This document shows, piece after piece, positions 24,324 to 35,523 of a DNA stretch of 64,000 nt. The first letter of the stretch is position 1. Each line of letters opens with the position of its first letter. The notes beneath the pieces were generated by a model. It saw only the letters and a list, made by a program, of their open reading frames with translations. It was not told where the DNA came from and did no database searches. Both the position numbers and the translations under genes were made by a program. Origin of the DNA: Sphaerulina vaccinii (Eukaryota > Ascomycota > Dothideomycetes > Mycosphaerellales > Mycosphaerellaceae); the NCBI GenBank assembly GCA_022570795.1, contig JAKUDP010000010.1:1116001-1180000 (forward strand). Direction: 5' to 3'.

Positions 24324-26129
24324 ATGCTCATCCGGCGTGGCAAAACGGAAGGTTGGCTGCAACTTGACACGACCGCCCTCAAGACATGGGCAGAAGCCAG
24401 TGGTATCATCTTCAACAATGCATCACCTTCTGTCGTGCCTGGACGAGGCGTTGGCTTGCTGGCTAGCAGCGACCTCACGTCTGAGTCTTCATTCCCTACA
24501 GAGATCTTGAGCATTGATGAGGAGCTCGTACTCTCTGGAGATGCTGTGAGGCGGCATGCACAGTTCGACAAGGACTTCCGAGAAGTACTTGAAAGTCTAG
24601 GTGATTTTGGAAGAGTAGGTCTGATTTCTGTTTCTTGTTCATTCGAGTGTCTGTCGATGACCTGTAACAGAGCAACTTGATGGGTCATGCGGTATGTTCT
24701 CAATGTATGGGGAAAGCGGAGATCAGCAGCCTATGCTGATGTTCGCCTAGACTCCTAGAGGTGCCATTCTCTCTTTCCTTCTCTTTCAAGCTTCCGTGTC
24801 TTGTCCAGATCTCGCTGAGCGCGTTGGCGTGCACTGTGCGTTTACGGAGTAAGTCTCTGTTCAGTTCAGTCCTTTTCCTGCTCGTCACCATCCCATGGAA
24901 CAAGTCTGCGCATTGGCTCTGCGCCACTCTTTGCTATATCCTACTGCACTCCATTGCTACATCGCGCTGATCACATCCAGCTACATCAAATCTCTACCTT
25001 GCGAACTTCTTCCTACATTCTGGACTCTGGCCGAACTCCAATTACTCGTTGGCACGACCCTCGCACCAGCCGTATCCTCAAAGCTGAAATCTTTGCACCG
25101 CGAATATGATCTTCTCTGCGAATCAGCATCAAACACCCGATGGTACAGGATCGTCTCTCCTCATCTCTCTTTCGACGACTGGCTCCAAGTCGACGCAATG
25201 TTTCGCTCCCGCGCCCTAGACTTCTATGGATCATGTATGATCCCCGGCATGGACTTAGCAAGTCATGCTGCGCACGAAAGAACCACTGCTTTCTACGATC
25301 GCGCAGATGGGAAATATCGTCTCTATCTGATGAAGGATAAGGCATTGAAACAAGGCGAGGAGATCTGTATCACGTACGGAGACGAGAAAGGGGCTTGTGA
25401 AAGTGTGTTCCGCTCATTCATGAATGCAATGCACTCCAGCGCTGACAATAGATGACGATAGTGCTCTTCTCGTACGGCTTTCTCGATGAACACATGAAAA
25501 CGGCAGAGACCCTCTTCCTAAGCCTCAGCATCCCCGAAGATGATATTTCTCGAACAGCAAAGATGAAAATCGCAAATTGCGCTCCTGGATTCAAGCTCAT
25601 AGATGTCGACACCGACACTCCTTCAGACTCTATCGACTGGACAGGCGACTTCATCTACCTCCTATGCGTCACGTACGAGGACGGCCTACGTTTCGAATTG
25701 GCCCCAAAGAATGACGATGCAGAACCAGAGCTCCACGCTACCTTCAATGGCGATGAGTTGCCTGAAGGTGCTGTTTCGTTGAGACGTCTACTCGCGCAAA
25801 GCGATAAGTGGGATGTGTATAGGTTGCGAGCAGTTGTGATCTTGCAGCAGAGAGTCTTTGACCAGATGCAAGTTCTGTATAGCTTCCAAGATGATATGGA
25901 AGCTGTGGAACATGGCGAGGGAACAGAAGTGAGAGACCTCGTGTACGAGCAGGCGATGAAGTTGAGAAGGCTGGAATTTGAGCTATTGGAGAAAGCTTAT
26001 GAGGACTTTGAGAAGCAGAAGGTAGAGCTGGCCGACTCACCAGCGGTCAAGCAATATCTCGATGAGATGAATGGTATCGAGCAAGAGGAGGAGGCGCAAC
26101 CCGAAACATCGACGGAGGACTTTGCTTGA
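24324..26129 (+). CDS. SET-domain lysine methyltransferase (SETD3/SETD6/Rkm-like)
   Basis: Five exons, 24324-24614, 24671-24691 (21 nt), 24751-24848, 24981-25402 and 25462-26129, join in frame to about 499 residues. All introns are GT..AG, 56-132 nt. The product starts with the N-SET pattern seen in non-histone methyltransferases (GRGVGLLA, near residue 40), then TPRGAILSFLLF and DYIKSLPCELLPTFWTLAEL. The split SET core follows, with GMDLASHAAHERTTAFYD and EEICITYGDEKGACEMLFSYGFLDEHM. The C-terminal half is a helical Rubisco-LSMT-like substrate-binding region with an acidic tail. The usual NH of the SET active site reads SH here. The substrate is unknown; this class methylates ribosomal proteins or elongation factors. 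The start ATG is the first in frame. Confidence 0.85.
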
Positions 26130-27265
26130 TCACTCATCAGTCAAGCACGAGTCTGGAGGCTTGGTCCTGCTATTGTGGGGCGAACGATTGTCGAGTGCTC
26201 GTCGCTGGATTCGATACCTGGCCAGCGTCGCGTACTCTCAGCTCCTTGGACGTAGTTCGAACAACAGATCGTTCCGACCTCACCCCTAGCTATCAGCTCG
26301 TCTACCAGACCAACGGCTTCTTGGGCGCTGTTCTTTGCCAATGTTGGCGATCCTGTGACCTCGACGCAGTAGTAGCTACGCCACGACTGTTTCTTAAGCT
26401 GCACAGGTACTAGTAGAGCTGTGGGCTGACACAGAGAAACTGGTGGGGATAGTCCGCCACAGTTGACACTGCTTGCAGAGTATCAAAATACCAGCACAAT
26501 TCATCACTCCGTAGCAAACATAGCCAAGAAGCGAAATCATACCACAGAGCTGTCGGAGTGAAGCCAAAGACGAAGTAGTATAGCCCGGGGACGATGACCG
26601 CTGCCAGACCTAAGTTCCAGACCTCACCGACCACCAGGCTGACTTCGAGACGACCAGCTTCTCCACGAAGCTTAACATCTGGCTTCCACCGGGAACCATG
26701 AGGCGCCTCTCAGAGCTGGACTACGCAGCCTCGCAGGGTACTTGCTTGCTTATAGACAGAACATGGACATACGTAGTGCTCAGTGCGGACGCACGAGGTC
26801 ACCAGGTGTACGATCTTCGTCCTCATTGAGCTCATACGAACCTCGATCGAGAGCAGCTCGTACATCGGGAATGAGCTGCAACATTGAAGAGACATCACAT
26901 CACAGACATCGCCAACCTTTGGCATGTCCTCACTGCTTTTGATACTGCATGGCACACGCAAGGACGTGAAGTCAGCGTGCGTGATGAAACAGCACATCTA
27001 CAGCCATTTTGACAAATGAAAGATGCGGTCTGGTGAGAATGGCTTAAGCCCCGCTCGTTGTTTGGCTCGCTGGCCTCGTGGCCTCGCGACAAACTGCTAC
27101 TAGCCTAACCGGCTTACCTCGTCTTGGTGCCAATTCTGCACATCTGTCGATCTGATGGTATCACAACAGCGAGATAAGCGGCTGCCAACCTTCTGTTGTG
27201 CGACATGGACACTGTACAGCACTCGACTGTACTTGGTTGCTGGAACCTTTAGCACGTTCGGATGC

Positions 27266-27273
27266 TATATAAG
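27266..27273 (+). promoter_or_regulatory. TATA-like box upstream of facB
   Basis: The sequence tatataag stands in GC-balanced DNA about 510 bp upstream of the facB ATG. If used, it implies a long 5' leader. This is a match by sequence only. Confidence 0.25.
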
Positions 27274-27666
27274 GCGAAGTTCGCTCGAGTGACATACTCG
27301 GTCGTCTGGAGAGTTCGAGGCCTGTTATTCGCCAGCAGGCTAGCATGACCCATGGCAGATCTCCCCACAGCTTGGAGCAGACACGAAGTCAAATGGGATA
27401 AACAACCAATGAAACAGCTCAAACGTCAAGCTAGACAAGGCACTTCCTGAACCGTCTCCGCAAAATGATCGTGTGAGGTGCCTCGTGCAGCAGACGGGTC
27501 CATGCATGCGACAGACTTCTGTTTGACCTGGTGAGGTTTGTTGCTACGCAATGGCCTTCGTCCTACAACATTGACCTCATCTGGACCTATCTCACCGCAA
27601 ACGCACTCGAAAAGTACACATTAGACTCTGGAGTCCGCAATATTGCATGAGCGTGACCACGCTGAT

Positions 27667-27684
27667 CCCCACTCCGGACCCCAG
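27667..27684 (-). promoter_or_regulatory. Paired CreA-type sites upstream of facB
   Basis: CCCCAC (27,667-27,672) and CCCCAG (27,679-27,684) both match the complement of the CreA/Cre1 consensus SYGGRG. They lie 6 bp apart and about 100 bp before the facB start codon. facB/CAT8 genes are known to be glucose-repressed in other fungi. A single site is expected by chance every few hundred bases; the close pair is the point of interest. Confidence 0.35.
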
Positions 27685-27781
27685 CGGCGAGGCTGCTCCT
27701 CACCTGAAGGCTGCGATCGAATTCTTTCTCATTCCCGAGTAGTATAGTCAGCGGACGTGCCGCTCTCACTTCTCGCCCACC

Positions 27782-30691
27782 ATGCCGGGCATTCTTCCAA
27801 TGAAGGTCATCAAGGTGGGCTTGAATGCACAGTCGAGGATTGCGCAGGCTTGCGATAGGTAGGTTTCTGGGATCGCACACAGTAGTGGCCAACAACTACA
27901 CATTCTTACAAGCGCAGATGCCGAAGCAAGAAGATACGCTGTGATGGCATCCGACCATGTTGTTCACAATGCGCCAACGTAGGGTTCGAATGCAAGACTA
28001 GTGATAAGCTGAGCAGGAGGGCATTTCCACGAGGTTACACAGAGTCGCTGGAAGAGCGGGTACGAAGTCTCGAGCAGGAAGTAAGAGAGTTGAAGGATCT
28101 GTTGGACGAGAAGGATGAGAAGATTGATATGCTATCGCGACTACACTCGCAGTCTCCACATCAGCTACAACTACTCTCGCCACGAAGGCCGTCTACGCAG
28201 TCGGTAGAGACTCCAGCTGTCGCGAAGCTTGATTCGCCCTCCCCGGACGACCTATTCCAGGTGCAGCAATCACCATACCTGCTGGATGATCAGAAAGCGG
28301 ACTCATACTTTGCTGGCACGTCCAGTGGCAGGACATTCATCGAGGCGTTCAAGTATTGCGTGCAGGAAACTGGCCGATCAACCCAGGACATTGATGTGTC
28401 GAAGTTGCTCGCGAGCAGCGAGCCAAAGCAACACGATGCTACGACGCAGACGACACCAGTTGACTTCAAGGCTCCCGCACGGATGGTATCAGACCAGATG
28501 GTCAATATCTTCTTCCAGGAATGGGCTCCATTGTTTCCAGTGCTACACCGACCGACATTCTTGACCCTTTACGAGCGATACGTGGCCGACCCAGATGAAG
28601 TTACCGACAAGGCAGAGATCGCACAACTGAATCTCGTCTTTGGCATCGCGGCGCTTTCGACCGGTACTAGGTCTTCGTCGGATCTGGAGAGCTTCGAGGC
28701 GCAATGGAAAGCTGCTCTTGATGCAAGCATTCAAGACAATACGATGCCGACTCTGCAAGCATTAGTCCTGGCACAGCTCTTCTGCGTACAGCAAGGTGAC
28801 TCTACTCGACTACTCACCTATAAAGGACTCTCTACCACCTTGTGTACCAGACTTGGACTCCACCAATCGCAGAAGCGGTTCGCTTTAGGCACCTTGACGT
28901 GTGAGACTAGGAAGAAGGTCTTCTGGACACTGTACACTGTCGACAGCTTTACCGCTGTCCTGCTTGGCCTTCCGAAGCAACTCAAGGATGAGGACGTTCA
29001 CTGCGAGATGCCAGTTGATGCAGACGATGAATACGTGACCGAACGAGGATTCCAGCCAACCCTACCAGGCGAGTCGACCAAGGTCTCCAGCGCACTCGCT
29101 CTCTTCGGCGCTGCCAGGATCCTATCCAAAGTTCTCGAAGAAGTCTTCCCAGCCAAGACTTCGTACGAGCTGTCATTGAAGAAGCTTTCTGAACTCTCAG
29201 ACGAGCTGGAGAACTGGAGTGCAAACCTGCCAGCACATCTTCGACTTCAATTCGCACAGGATAAGCCGAGCACGGGCACCATCAGCAGCCGCTCGCCTCT
29301 GCTGTCTTTGACCTACCATTACATCCGATCCTTGATTCAAAGGCCTGTTATCTGCGCCTCTCTTGGGACAAAACCTCAATCATCCATGATTACCATGGCT
29401 AGCTCATGCAAGCATATGGTGCAGATCATCCAGTTACTCGACGAACGAGGCCTCAGCTTCTCGTTCTGTCTCAACCGCGATGAGCTTATGGTCATCTCTG
29501 GCTTCGGTCTTCTCTTCCAGGGACTTGGACTTGAAGCCAGCTCCAAGATTCTCAAGGACAATGGCAAGATGCTGGCTGCTGTTGTAAGCGTACTGAAGAA
29601 GACTTCAGCGCCATGTGCTGTGGAATTCGAACGTGTGGCTAATTCCTTTGTCCCACGTCCGGCTGTGATAGAACCGACTGCACCCAGATCGAAGTTCCCA
29701 CCACTTTCCAGGCACAACTCTGATGGCCAGGTCTCCTCGGATAGCGCCAGCTCGACTAGGAAGCAGCTGAAGGCTATCGCATCCCGATTCACCTTACATG
29801 GAAGCGGAAGGTCATCAAAGTTCGATGCTGCTGACGGACGGTATGTACTCTTGCTCATCGATTATCCAAACAGCTGCAAAGCATAAGCTAACATATTTCA
29901 GACGAGCGACCGTCCACCAGATCAACCTGCATCCATACAACTCACAGACCCAAAGCACTCCATCTCTCCAGCCACAGCTGTGCTACAGCCCGCCCACCAT
30001 GTCGCGCTCCGAGCCAGCCCGAAGCCCAACCAACATGTGGCCTCGCCCTCAATCCATCACGACCTCAGCCACACCCACCACCCAGTCATCGACGCTCCCA
30101 CAAGTGAAGCCTAAATCCAAGACTATACCAAAGATGCTCCCCAACCTCGACTATCTCTCCTTCGGCAACGAAGCCGAAACTCCAACCTCACCACCTTCCA
30201 GCACCCGCAATACCCAACCCGTCAAATCCGAACCCGGCCCTACAGACTGGGAGAAACTCCTCGGATCACTCGACAATGGCGAAACAAACATCTACGATGC
30301 CTGCTACGGTGGTCCACCTATCGACGCTCTGATCGATACATCGCCTTTATCACATCTGAACAACGCGTCTACCCCTGCGCTCGTAGGTACTGGCGAGACG
30401 CCTATTGCCTGGTCCCAAGATCTTTGGGCGCTTTGTCAAACGGAGACGAATACTACAGCTGGATCGAGTAATCCTGGGTTGACGCCTGTGAATCATGCTC
30501 CGAGTATTTTGTCGTTCTCTAGTCAGGATGATGGGTTGAGTGGGAGTGAGGACTTTGGTAATGTGGAGGATTGGAGCGTTAATGCGACGAATACGGGATC
30601 TTCGTCGACTGAGAAGTTTAGAGGATTCATGGTTCCCGCTGATGATGGACTGAGTGGATTTGGAGGTGCTGGGGAGTGGGTCACTTTATGA
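27782..30691 (+). CDS. facB: Zn2Cys6 acetate/gluconeogenesis regulator FacB/Cat8
   Basis: Exons 27782-27858, 27918-29840 and 29902-30691 join in frame to about 929 residues. The N-terminus MPGILPMKVIKV and the binuclear cluster (Cys 24, 27, 34, 41, 44, 51; spacing C-X2-C-X6-C-X6-C-X2-C-X6-C) followed by SDKLSRRAFPRGYTESLEER and a leucine-rich coiled linker are hallmarks of FacB/Cat8. This factor activates acetate, ethanol and gluconeogenic genes in the nucleus. The first intron cuts the cluster between Cys24 and Cys27. A fungal transcription factor domain spans about residues 190-560. The C-terminal third is Ser/Thr/Pro-rich with acidic stretches, likely the activation region. Paired CreA-like sites lie just upstream. 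Identification is strong, from the DNA-binding domain and linker. Confidence 0.92.
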
Positions 30692-31057
30692 GAAGAAAAA
30701 GGAAGAAAGCATGTGTTTGGATCTGTATATCATCAATGAGTGAATGAGGTGGAGCCATTGAATTGCGGAAGTATTTGAGCGAGCGATATGAGTCTGTTGA
30801 TTTGGGAAAGCTATGGACTGAATGGCAGGCAAGGGAAAGTCTTGTTTGCGTTTCGATTGTCAATGATACCATCTGATGCTATGTTATGCTCGTTCTGGCG
30901 TCTGCTTGGATTGTGTATGAACGAACAGCTTGGCAACGACGATCAAACTTGTGATGAGTGAGAAGCAATCAGACAAAATGAACATCTATCTCTGATCATC
31001 CGCACCATTTAGTGCCTTTCCGTGTGCACATCTTATTCCATCTATGTCTATCCACGT
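30692..31057. other. Intergenic region between convergent facB and LtrA genes
   Basis: 366 bp between the 3' ends of two convergent genes. It presumably holds both 3' UTRs and terminators. No other feature was recognised. Confidence 0.5.
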
Positions 31058-33306
31058 CTATGTCTTCCTCTCCACCATCTCAAACTCATCACCAACCCGT
31101 GTCGCGTCACTCTGACCACTTCCCCTCCTCTCAAACGCATTCTTCAGACAATCCTCTTTCACCCCATGCAATACCGCCACGACACACAAGCAAATGACCA
31201 CAGTAGGTAACAACCAAGGACTGTATATATAATCCGCTCCTCCAATTGTCAAATCCGCAATACTCAACAAACACAGCCCCAGACCAATAAGACTCCCCAT
31301 GGCAAGTTTCATCCACTCAAACTTCGTCTTGGACCGATTACTCATGCCCGTGATCGCCATACAGAGTATCACAACCATCCCTATGGAAGTGAAGAAGTAG
31401 ACGTAAGTCAAATTGAAGACGCCGGCAGAGCTGGAGGTTGATGCTATGGCCTCTGTGAAAGTCGCGAGGGATGCGAAGTTTATTGGGTCGGCCTGTTCTT
31501 CGTCAGGGAGCGTGGCGTTGGTGAGGGCGGAGTGGAGACTTGTTCGCTGGATCGGGGTGTCGAACCCGGCGCTGTCAAGGCTAATGTTAGTACGACAGTG
31601 ATCATGTCTGTCAAATGGAGACTTACATATTGAAAATGGTTTTGTAAAGGGTAAAGTAGATCCAATACAGAGCATCCTGTGCTAAGACAGGGTTACTAGC
31701 GCCTCCAGAGATGATGGCTGAAGCATTCGCTGCATTGGTAAGATCGTATGACAACATCTCGAGTGTCTCTGCCAGGGTTGAGGAAGTCAATAGTCCTCGA
31801 TAGATGAGATATTGACTGGTTTGGTTGACCTGGTAACCGACTTCTTCGTAGTATCCTTGTCCGAGTAAAGTGGTCCAGGTAGAATATTGTGATTTGAAGT
31901 CGTTCCCGCGCACCACAGCTGCTCGCCAGGTAATACATTGCGCTAGCCCTTCAACAGCTAAGACCAAGGCCACGTGTAGAGGGAAGTGAAGACAGGACCA
32001 GAGCTGCTGCATGATTGTTCCGAAATGGTCTTCTTCTAGGCCGTCGAAGTAGATACAGTAGATGAAGTATAGGATAAGCACAGCGCAAATGATGTTCGCG
32101 ACTGTACTTGATGTGACGCGGAGAGCTCCTTCACTTTGTACGATGCGTTGGCATTTGGATGTCAATGCAATAACGCCTTCGCCCAGGATGATGAGCGTGA
32201 GTAATGACATTCGTTGAACGAGGTGGGTGCCTTTGAAGCTGACGTCTCGCCAGACAGATGAGATGGTGGTGGCGATTACGGTCTCCAGTATCGCCACGAT
32301 ATACCAGACCACGTACGTGTGGTTCTCTTCAGCTGTATTCTTGAATGTCCAGAAGAGCCCGAGATAGACCAGCGCTGCTGCTAAGTAGGTAGCGGTTATG
32401 AGCGACATCGGAAGGATGGTCTGCTTATACTGGCGAGTGAGAAACATGGATTGTAGATACTGTAGTACCAGAACAAGTCGGCTTATCATCAAGCACAACG
32501 TGAGCGATTTCTGAAAGACCTTGTTAGCACTTCCATCCAAGGTAAGGCCGTCTGTCACCTACAAAGTACCATTCCAGAGTGGGTGCTCCTGGATCATCAC
32601 TGGCTCCTTCTGCTGTCTCGGCGGCAGCCTCGCCACCGACACTGTACTTGGGCCCAACAACAGCGAAGCCAATCATCACCAGGAATTGGATTGCTTTCGC
32701 TGCTCGTTCGAAGATGCTTTCTGCTGAGAATCTGACATCGTACAGGCCGACTTGGTACCTATGAAAGACATATGCCTTAGTAAGTACTTCGCATTGGGTG
32801 CAGGATCTTACAAACCATGTGAACCACAATATACAGACTGTAACAGGCTGAGATTAGCAAGTGTCAGAAAAGCTGGGGCACAATGTGGAGGGAAGTTCTT
32901 ACAGAAGCCCTGAAACAAATAGCACAGAAGTCAGCTACCGTCTCGCCACCGAGAGAGGCATGTTTGTTTGACATACCACGTATTGCTTCAGAGTATCTTC
33001 ATCTCGGACTTCGTGGACAGCGGTGAATACCGTCAAGTTCGCTGCGAAGAATAGATCGTAGAAGAGCTCCAAATTACTGGCCTCGCGCTGCTGTTGCAGG
33101 AACGGAGAACCGTGGATAGATCGGTCATCGCTAGGTCTCCGGTTCATTCTGCCATCACTCCTGTCGTAGTTCGGCGACTCTGCCTTGATCCTGCTCCTGG
33201 ACCTGCTAGCTGGAGTAGGACATCGTGATGTTGAGCTCGACGCTGTGGCTGACATTGAGGTCTGAAAGAGAGGTAAGTGACTCGTGCTGTTGCCATCAAC
33301 ATTCAT
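31058..33306 (-). CDS. LtrA-family multi-pass membrane protein
   Basis: Six exons join in frame to about 650 residues: 32977-33306, 32903-32909 (only 7 nt), 32816-32837 (22 nt), 32563-32758, 31627-32510 and 31058-31571. Joining them rebuilds the conserved block LELFYDLFFAANLTVFTAVHEV...YVGFFCILWFTWYQVGLYDVRF, a clear match to the 'low temperature requirement A' family (LELFFDLxFVA...LWFTWFQxxLYDVRF). Many hydrophobic helices follow (for example FERAAKAIQFLVMIGFAVVG and SLTLCLMISRLVLVLQYL), with more to the C-terminus. The first 80 residues are Ser/Arg-rich and disordered. Known members are fungal and bacterial membrane proteins of poorly defined function. The third donor is GTTTGT rather than GTAAGT, chosen because it alone preserves frame and motif. 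Confidence 0.85.
32903..32909 (-). other. 7-nt microexon in the LtrA-family gene
   Basis: On the minus strand GGCTTCT is bracketed by a tttgtttcag acceptor and a gtaaga donor. Including it gives Y-V-G-F-F-C, which matches the family; skipping it breaks the frame. Confidence 0.75.
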
Positions 33307-34288
33307 CGTGGCCACTGGCCAAGAGTGTCGGAGGAAGCGTAGTCCATATGGTCTTGTAACGTGAGGCCTCGTTCGTGTGTGGGAACAGGACGTTTATGTC
33401 AACCTAGAGCTAGACATGGGTTTCCGTGCACAACTGGGATATGTGTAACTATAGAGTCAGCAAGTTTCGTACTTGAACCTTGTCGATGATTTGGTGAGAA
33501 CAGGATCGTGCGTAGGCATACTTTTGTGGTGTTGATGTCAGCTTGTGTTAGTGGGCTGATAGTGAGCATGTGAAAGGACCGTGTTGATCTGTCAGTTGCA
33601 CTGTACGATGTGGCACTGTGGTGATCGTGCATTGTGATTGATCCCGGTATAGTCCAGACACTTGAGCTCATCGGACAGAGGTCTTATGCAGTATTCATCC
33701 CGCACAACAGTCACCAGTAGGCGGCGCCTGATGCAGAAACTTTCACATGTCTTCGATCTTTGCTGGAGTCTGACGTCGATCACTAGTCCCTGTCACGTAT
33801 AAGATTTGACGTCTGAGCTCAACAAAGGTAATAAGGAGTGAGCATCGGATCGCTCCGAAGTCCGTGAATGGTTCACGCTTGCATAGCAATCGCTGCATGT
33901 GGCAACGTTGCTATAGCTGTCGAAGTGGTTAGGTATGACCCAGTTCGTGTACGCGTATGCTCATCTCCCAATGTCTGAAAGACTACATTACTCAGAAAGC
34001 AGAGATTCTAAGCCAAAGTAACGTAGACTGGTAAGGCGCGGAGAACCAGCTCGCCAAATGAATAAAAGTGGTGCTAGAACGGTGTCGATGTAGTCGTGTG
34101 TCTGAAAGTGCAAAGCTGAAACTGAAGTGCAGTATTCGTCGCTTACTAGGAGGTAAGCTCCTAGACTAGCAAGACGACAGTAGCAGACGACCTCTTGCTA
34201 GACTGACTCCTCGACACTCCTTCTGGTTCCAACTGAGCATGCATAGGTCCGTAGGCTTTGATGCAGGCATGAACGTTCGGTGTTGATC
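33307..34288. other. Intergenic region, LtrA promoter side
   Basis: 982 bp upstream of the LtrA-family gene and downstream of the SprT-like gene. No ORF with coding character and no RNA gene was recognised. Confidence 0.45.
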
Positions 34289-35451
34289 TCATGGCCATTT
34301 CAAGTCTGGACGATACTGAGCAAGAAGGGTTTGGCTTGTGTAGTCCTGGCGAGAAATTCCATCGTAATCTTGCCTGGTGCGTCCTGGGAACGTCCCGCGT
34401 CGCTTTCGAAGTGTTGCATTTGGCTCTGGATCGACTGCTTTCTGCTTTTGCTTTGCTGCCATCCGCTGCTGCCGCTGTTTGATTTCTGCTTCGGAGAACT
34501 TGTTGGGAAGGCTATAGTCATCGTGACTGGAGCGTCTTCCATTGGATGCGAAGACACCTTTGTAGCCTTTGATGTCTGTATGGTAATAGGGTTCATGGCA
34601 TATCTCGGTCCTGTTGGTCATGTCCCGAGGCTCAATGTCAAGATCAAGTCGAGCCGCCAGTGCCTCGATGGTCGCGTTCCAGTTTGGACCATGTGAGCTG
34701 AGGTCGCCGCACTTGCAACGCTCTTCAATTTTGTTTCCCCAAGTCCCTCCAGTGGCAATCATGATGTACGCGTGTAACATTTCGTGAATTAATGTTCCCC
34801 ATAGCTGTGCATAGACTTTGCGTGTCGGAAGACGTAAATCCTGGAGTTGAGAGAGCAGGTTCCTGTGCAGCATGACGACAATATAGAAGTATCCTACAGG
34901 TTGTGAAGGGGCAGATTGGCCGTAATCTTTTGTGGAACCGTTGTTGCCTAGGTTTCCACCGAAAAGCAGATCGTCCAGTGTCTTGCAGCTCTTGAAGATG
35001 TCCGAGTGGTCCTGCCTAAGAAGAGGTCAGCAAGTACAACTGAGATCCAGAGATCGGGAGTCGCCTTCGAATGTCGCTTCACTTACCATGAATTGAATGC
35101 CGACTTCAGTTTCGCCCTCACTTCCTTCTCGGGTCTGTTCAGCTTCTGCTCGAGTCGCTGCCGCAAGAAGGTATGGGCTTGGTCCAAGGTGAATTCGTAC
35201 AGGTAAGGCAGTCTCCAATGGCCTCGCGACCGCTGTTGCATCGTTGACGCAGCCCTGACTTTACAGCGCAATACTTCCTGGTCCTTATCGTCGAGCCCGC
35301 AGCAGCGCTGTACTTCCTGGTCCTTATCATCGAGCCTGTAGTAACGTGTCAGGGCCCGCATGGCTGCAAAGAATCGTCTGATCTCGAATCTCAACTGTCG
35401 GAGGCGAGAGATCGCTGCCTTCAATTTTTCGTCAACAGGCACAGTGTGCAT
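34289..35451 (-). CDS. SprT-like zinc metalloprotease-domain protein
   Basis: Two exons, 35087-35451 and 34289-35015, join in frame to about 363 residues across a 71-nt intron. The active-site helix HEMLHAYIMIATGG (HExxH) and the downstream SHGPNW, which would supply the third zinc ligand, identify a SprT-like domain. A Cys pair CKCG lies between them. The family includes Spartan/Wss1-type DNA-protein crosslink proteases, but many fungal members are uncharacterised. A KQRQQRMAAKQKQK basic stretch and a Lys/Arg-rich tail follow. Coding-like sequence extends upstream of the chosen ATG to about 35,520 without a Met, so a 5' exon may be missing. A 13-residue tandem repeat lies in exon 1. Confidence 0.72.
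35254..35332 (-). repeat. 39-bp in-frame tandem duplication in the SprT-like gene
   Basis: Two copies of a 39-bp unit (tacttcctggtccttat recurs at 35,272 and 35,311) encode LDDKDQEVQRCCG and LDDKDQEVLRCKV. The copies differ at only a few bases, so the duplication looks recent and keeps frame. Confidence 0.7.
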
Positions 35452-35523
35452 TGTCAGTTCGCTCTGGCGAGCAACGAGCTCTCCGGCGGATGTCAGAATC
35501 TTGGAGGAGTCAATCAAAGCCAA

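Larger units (their letters stand above)
26130..27781. other. Long intergenic region upstream of facB
   Basis: 1.65 kb without a gene I can support. Short open frames occur on both strands, including a minus frame at 26,141-26,404 with some protein-like sequence, but none has a domain or coherent splice structure. It contains a TATA-like motif and two CreA-like sites listed separately. Confidence 0.4.
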
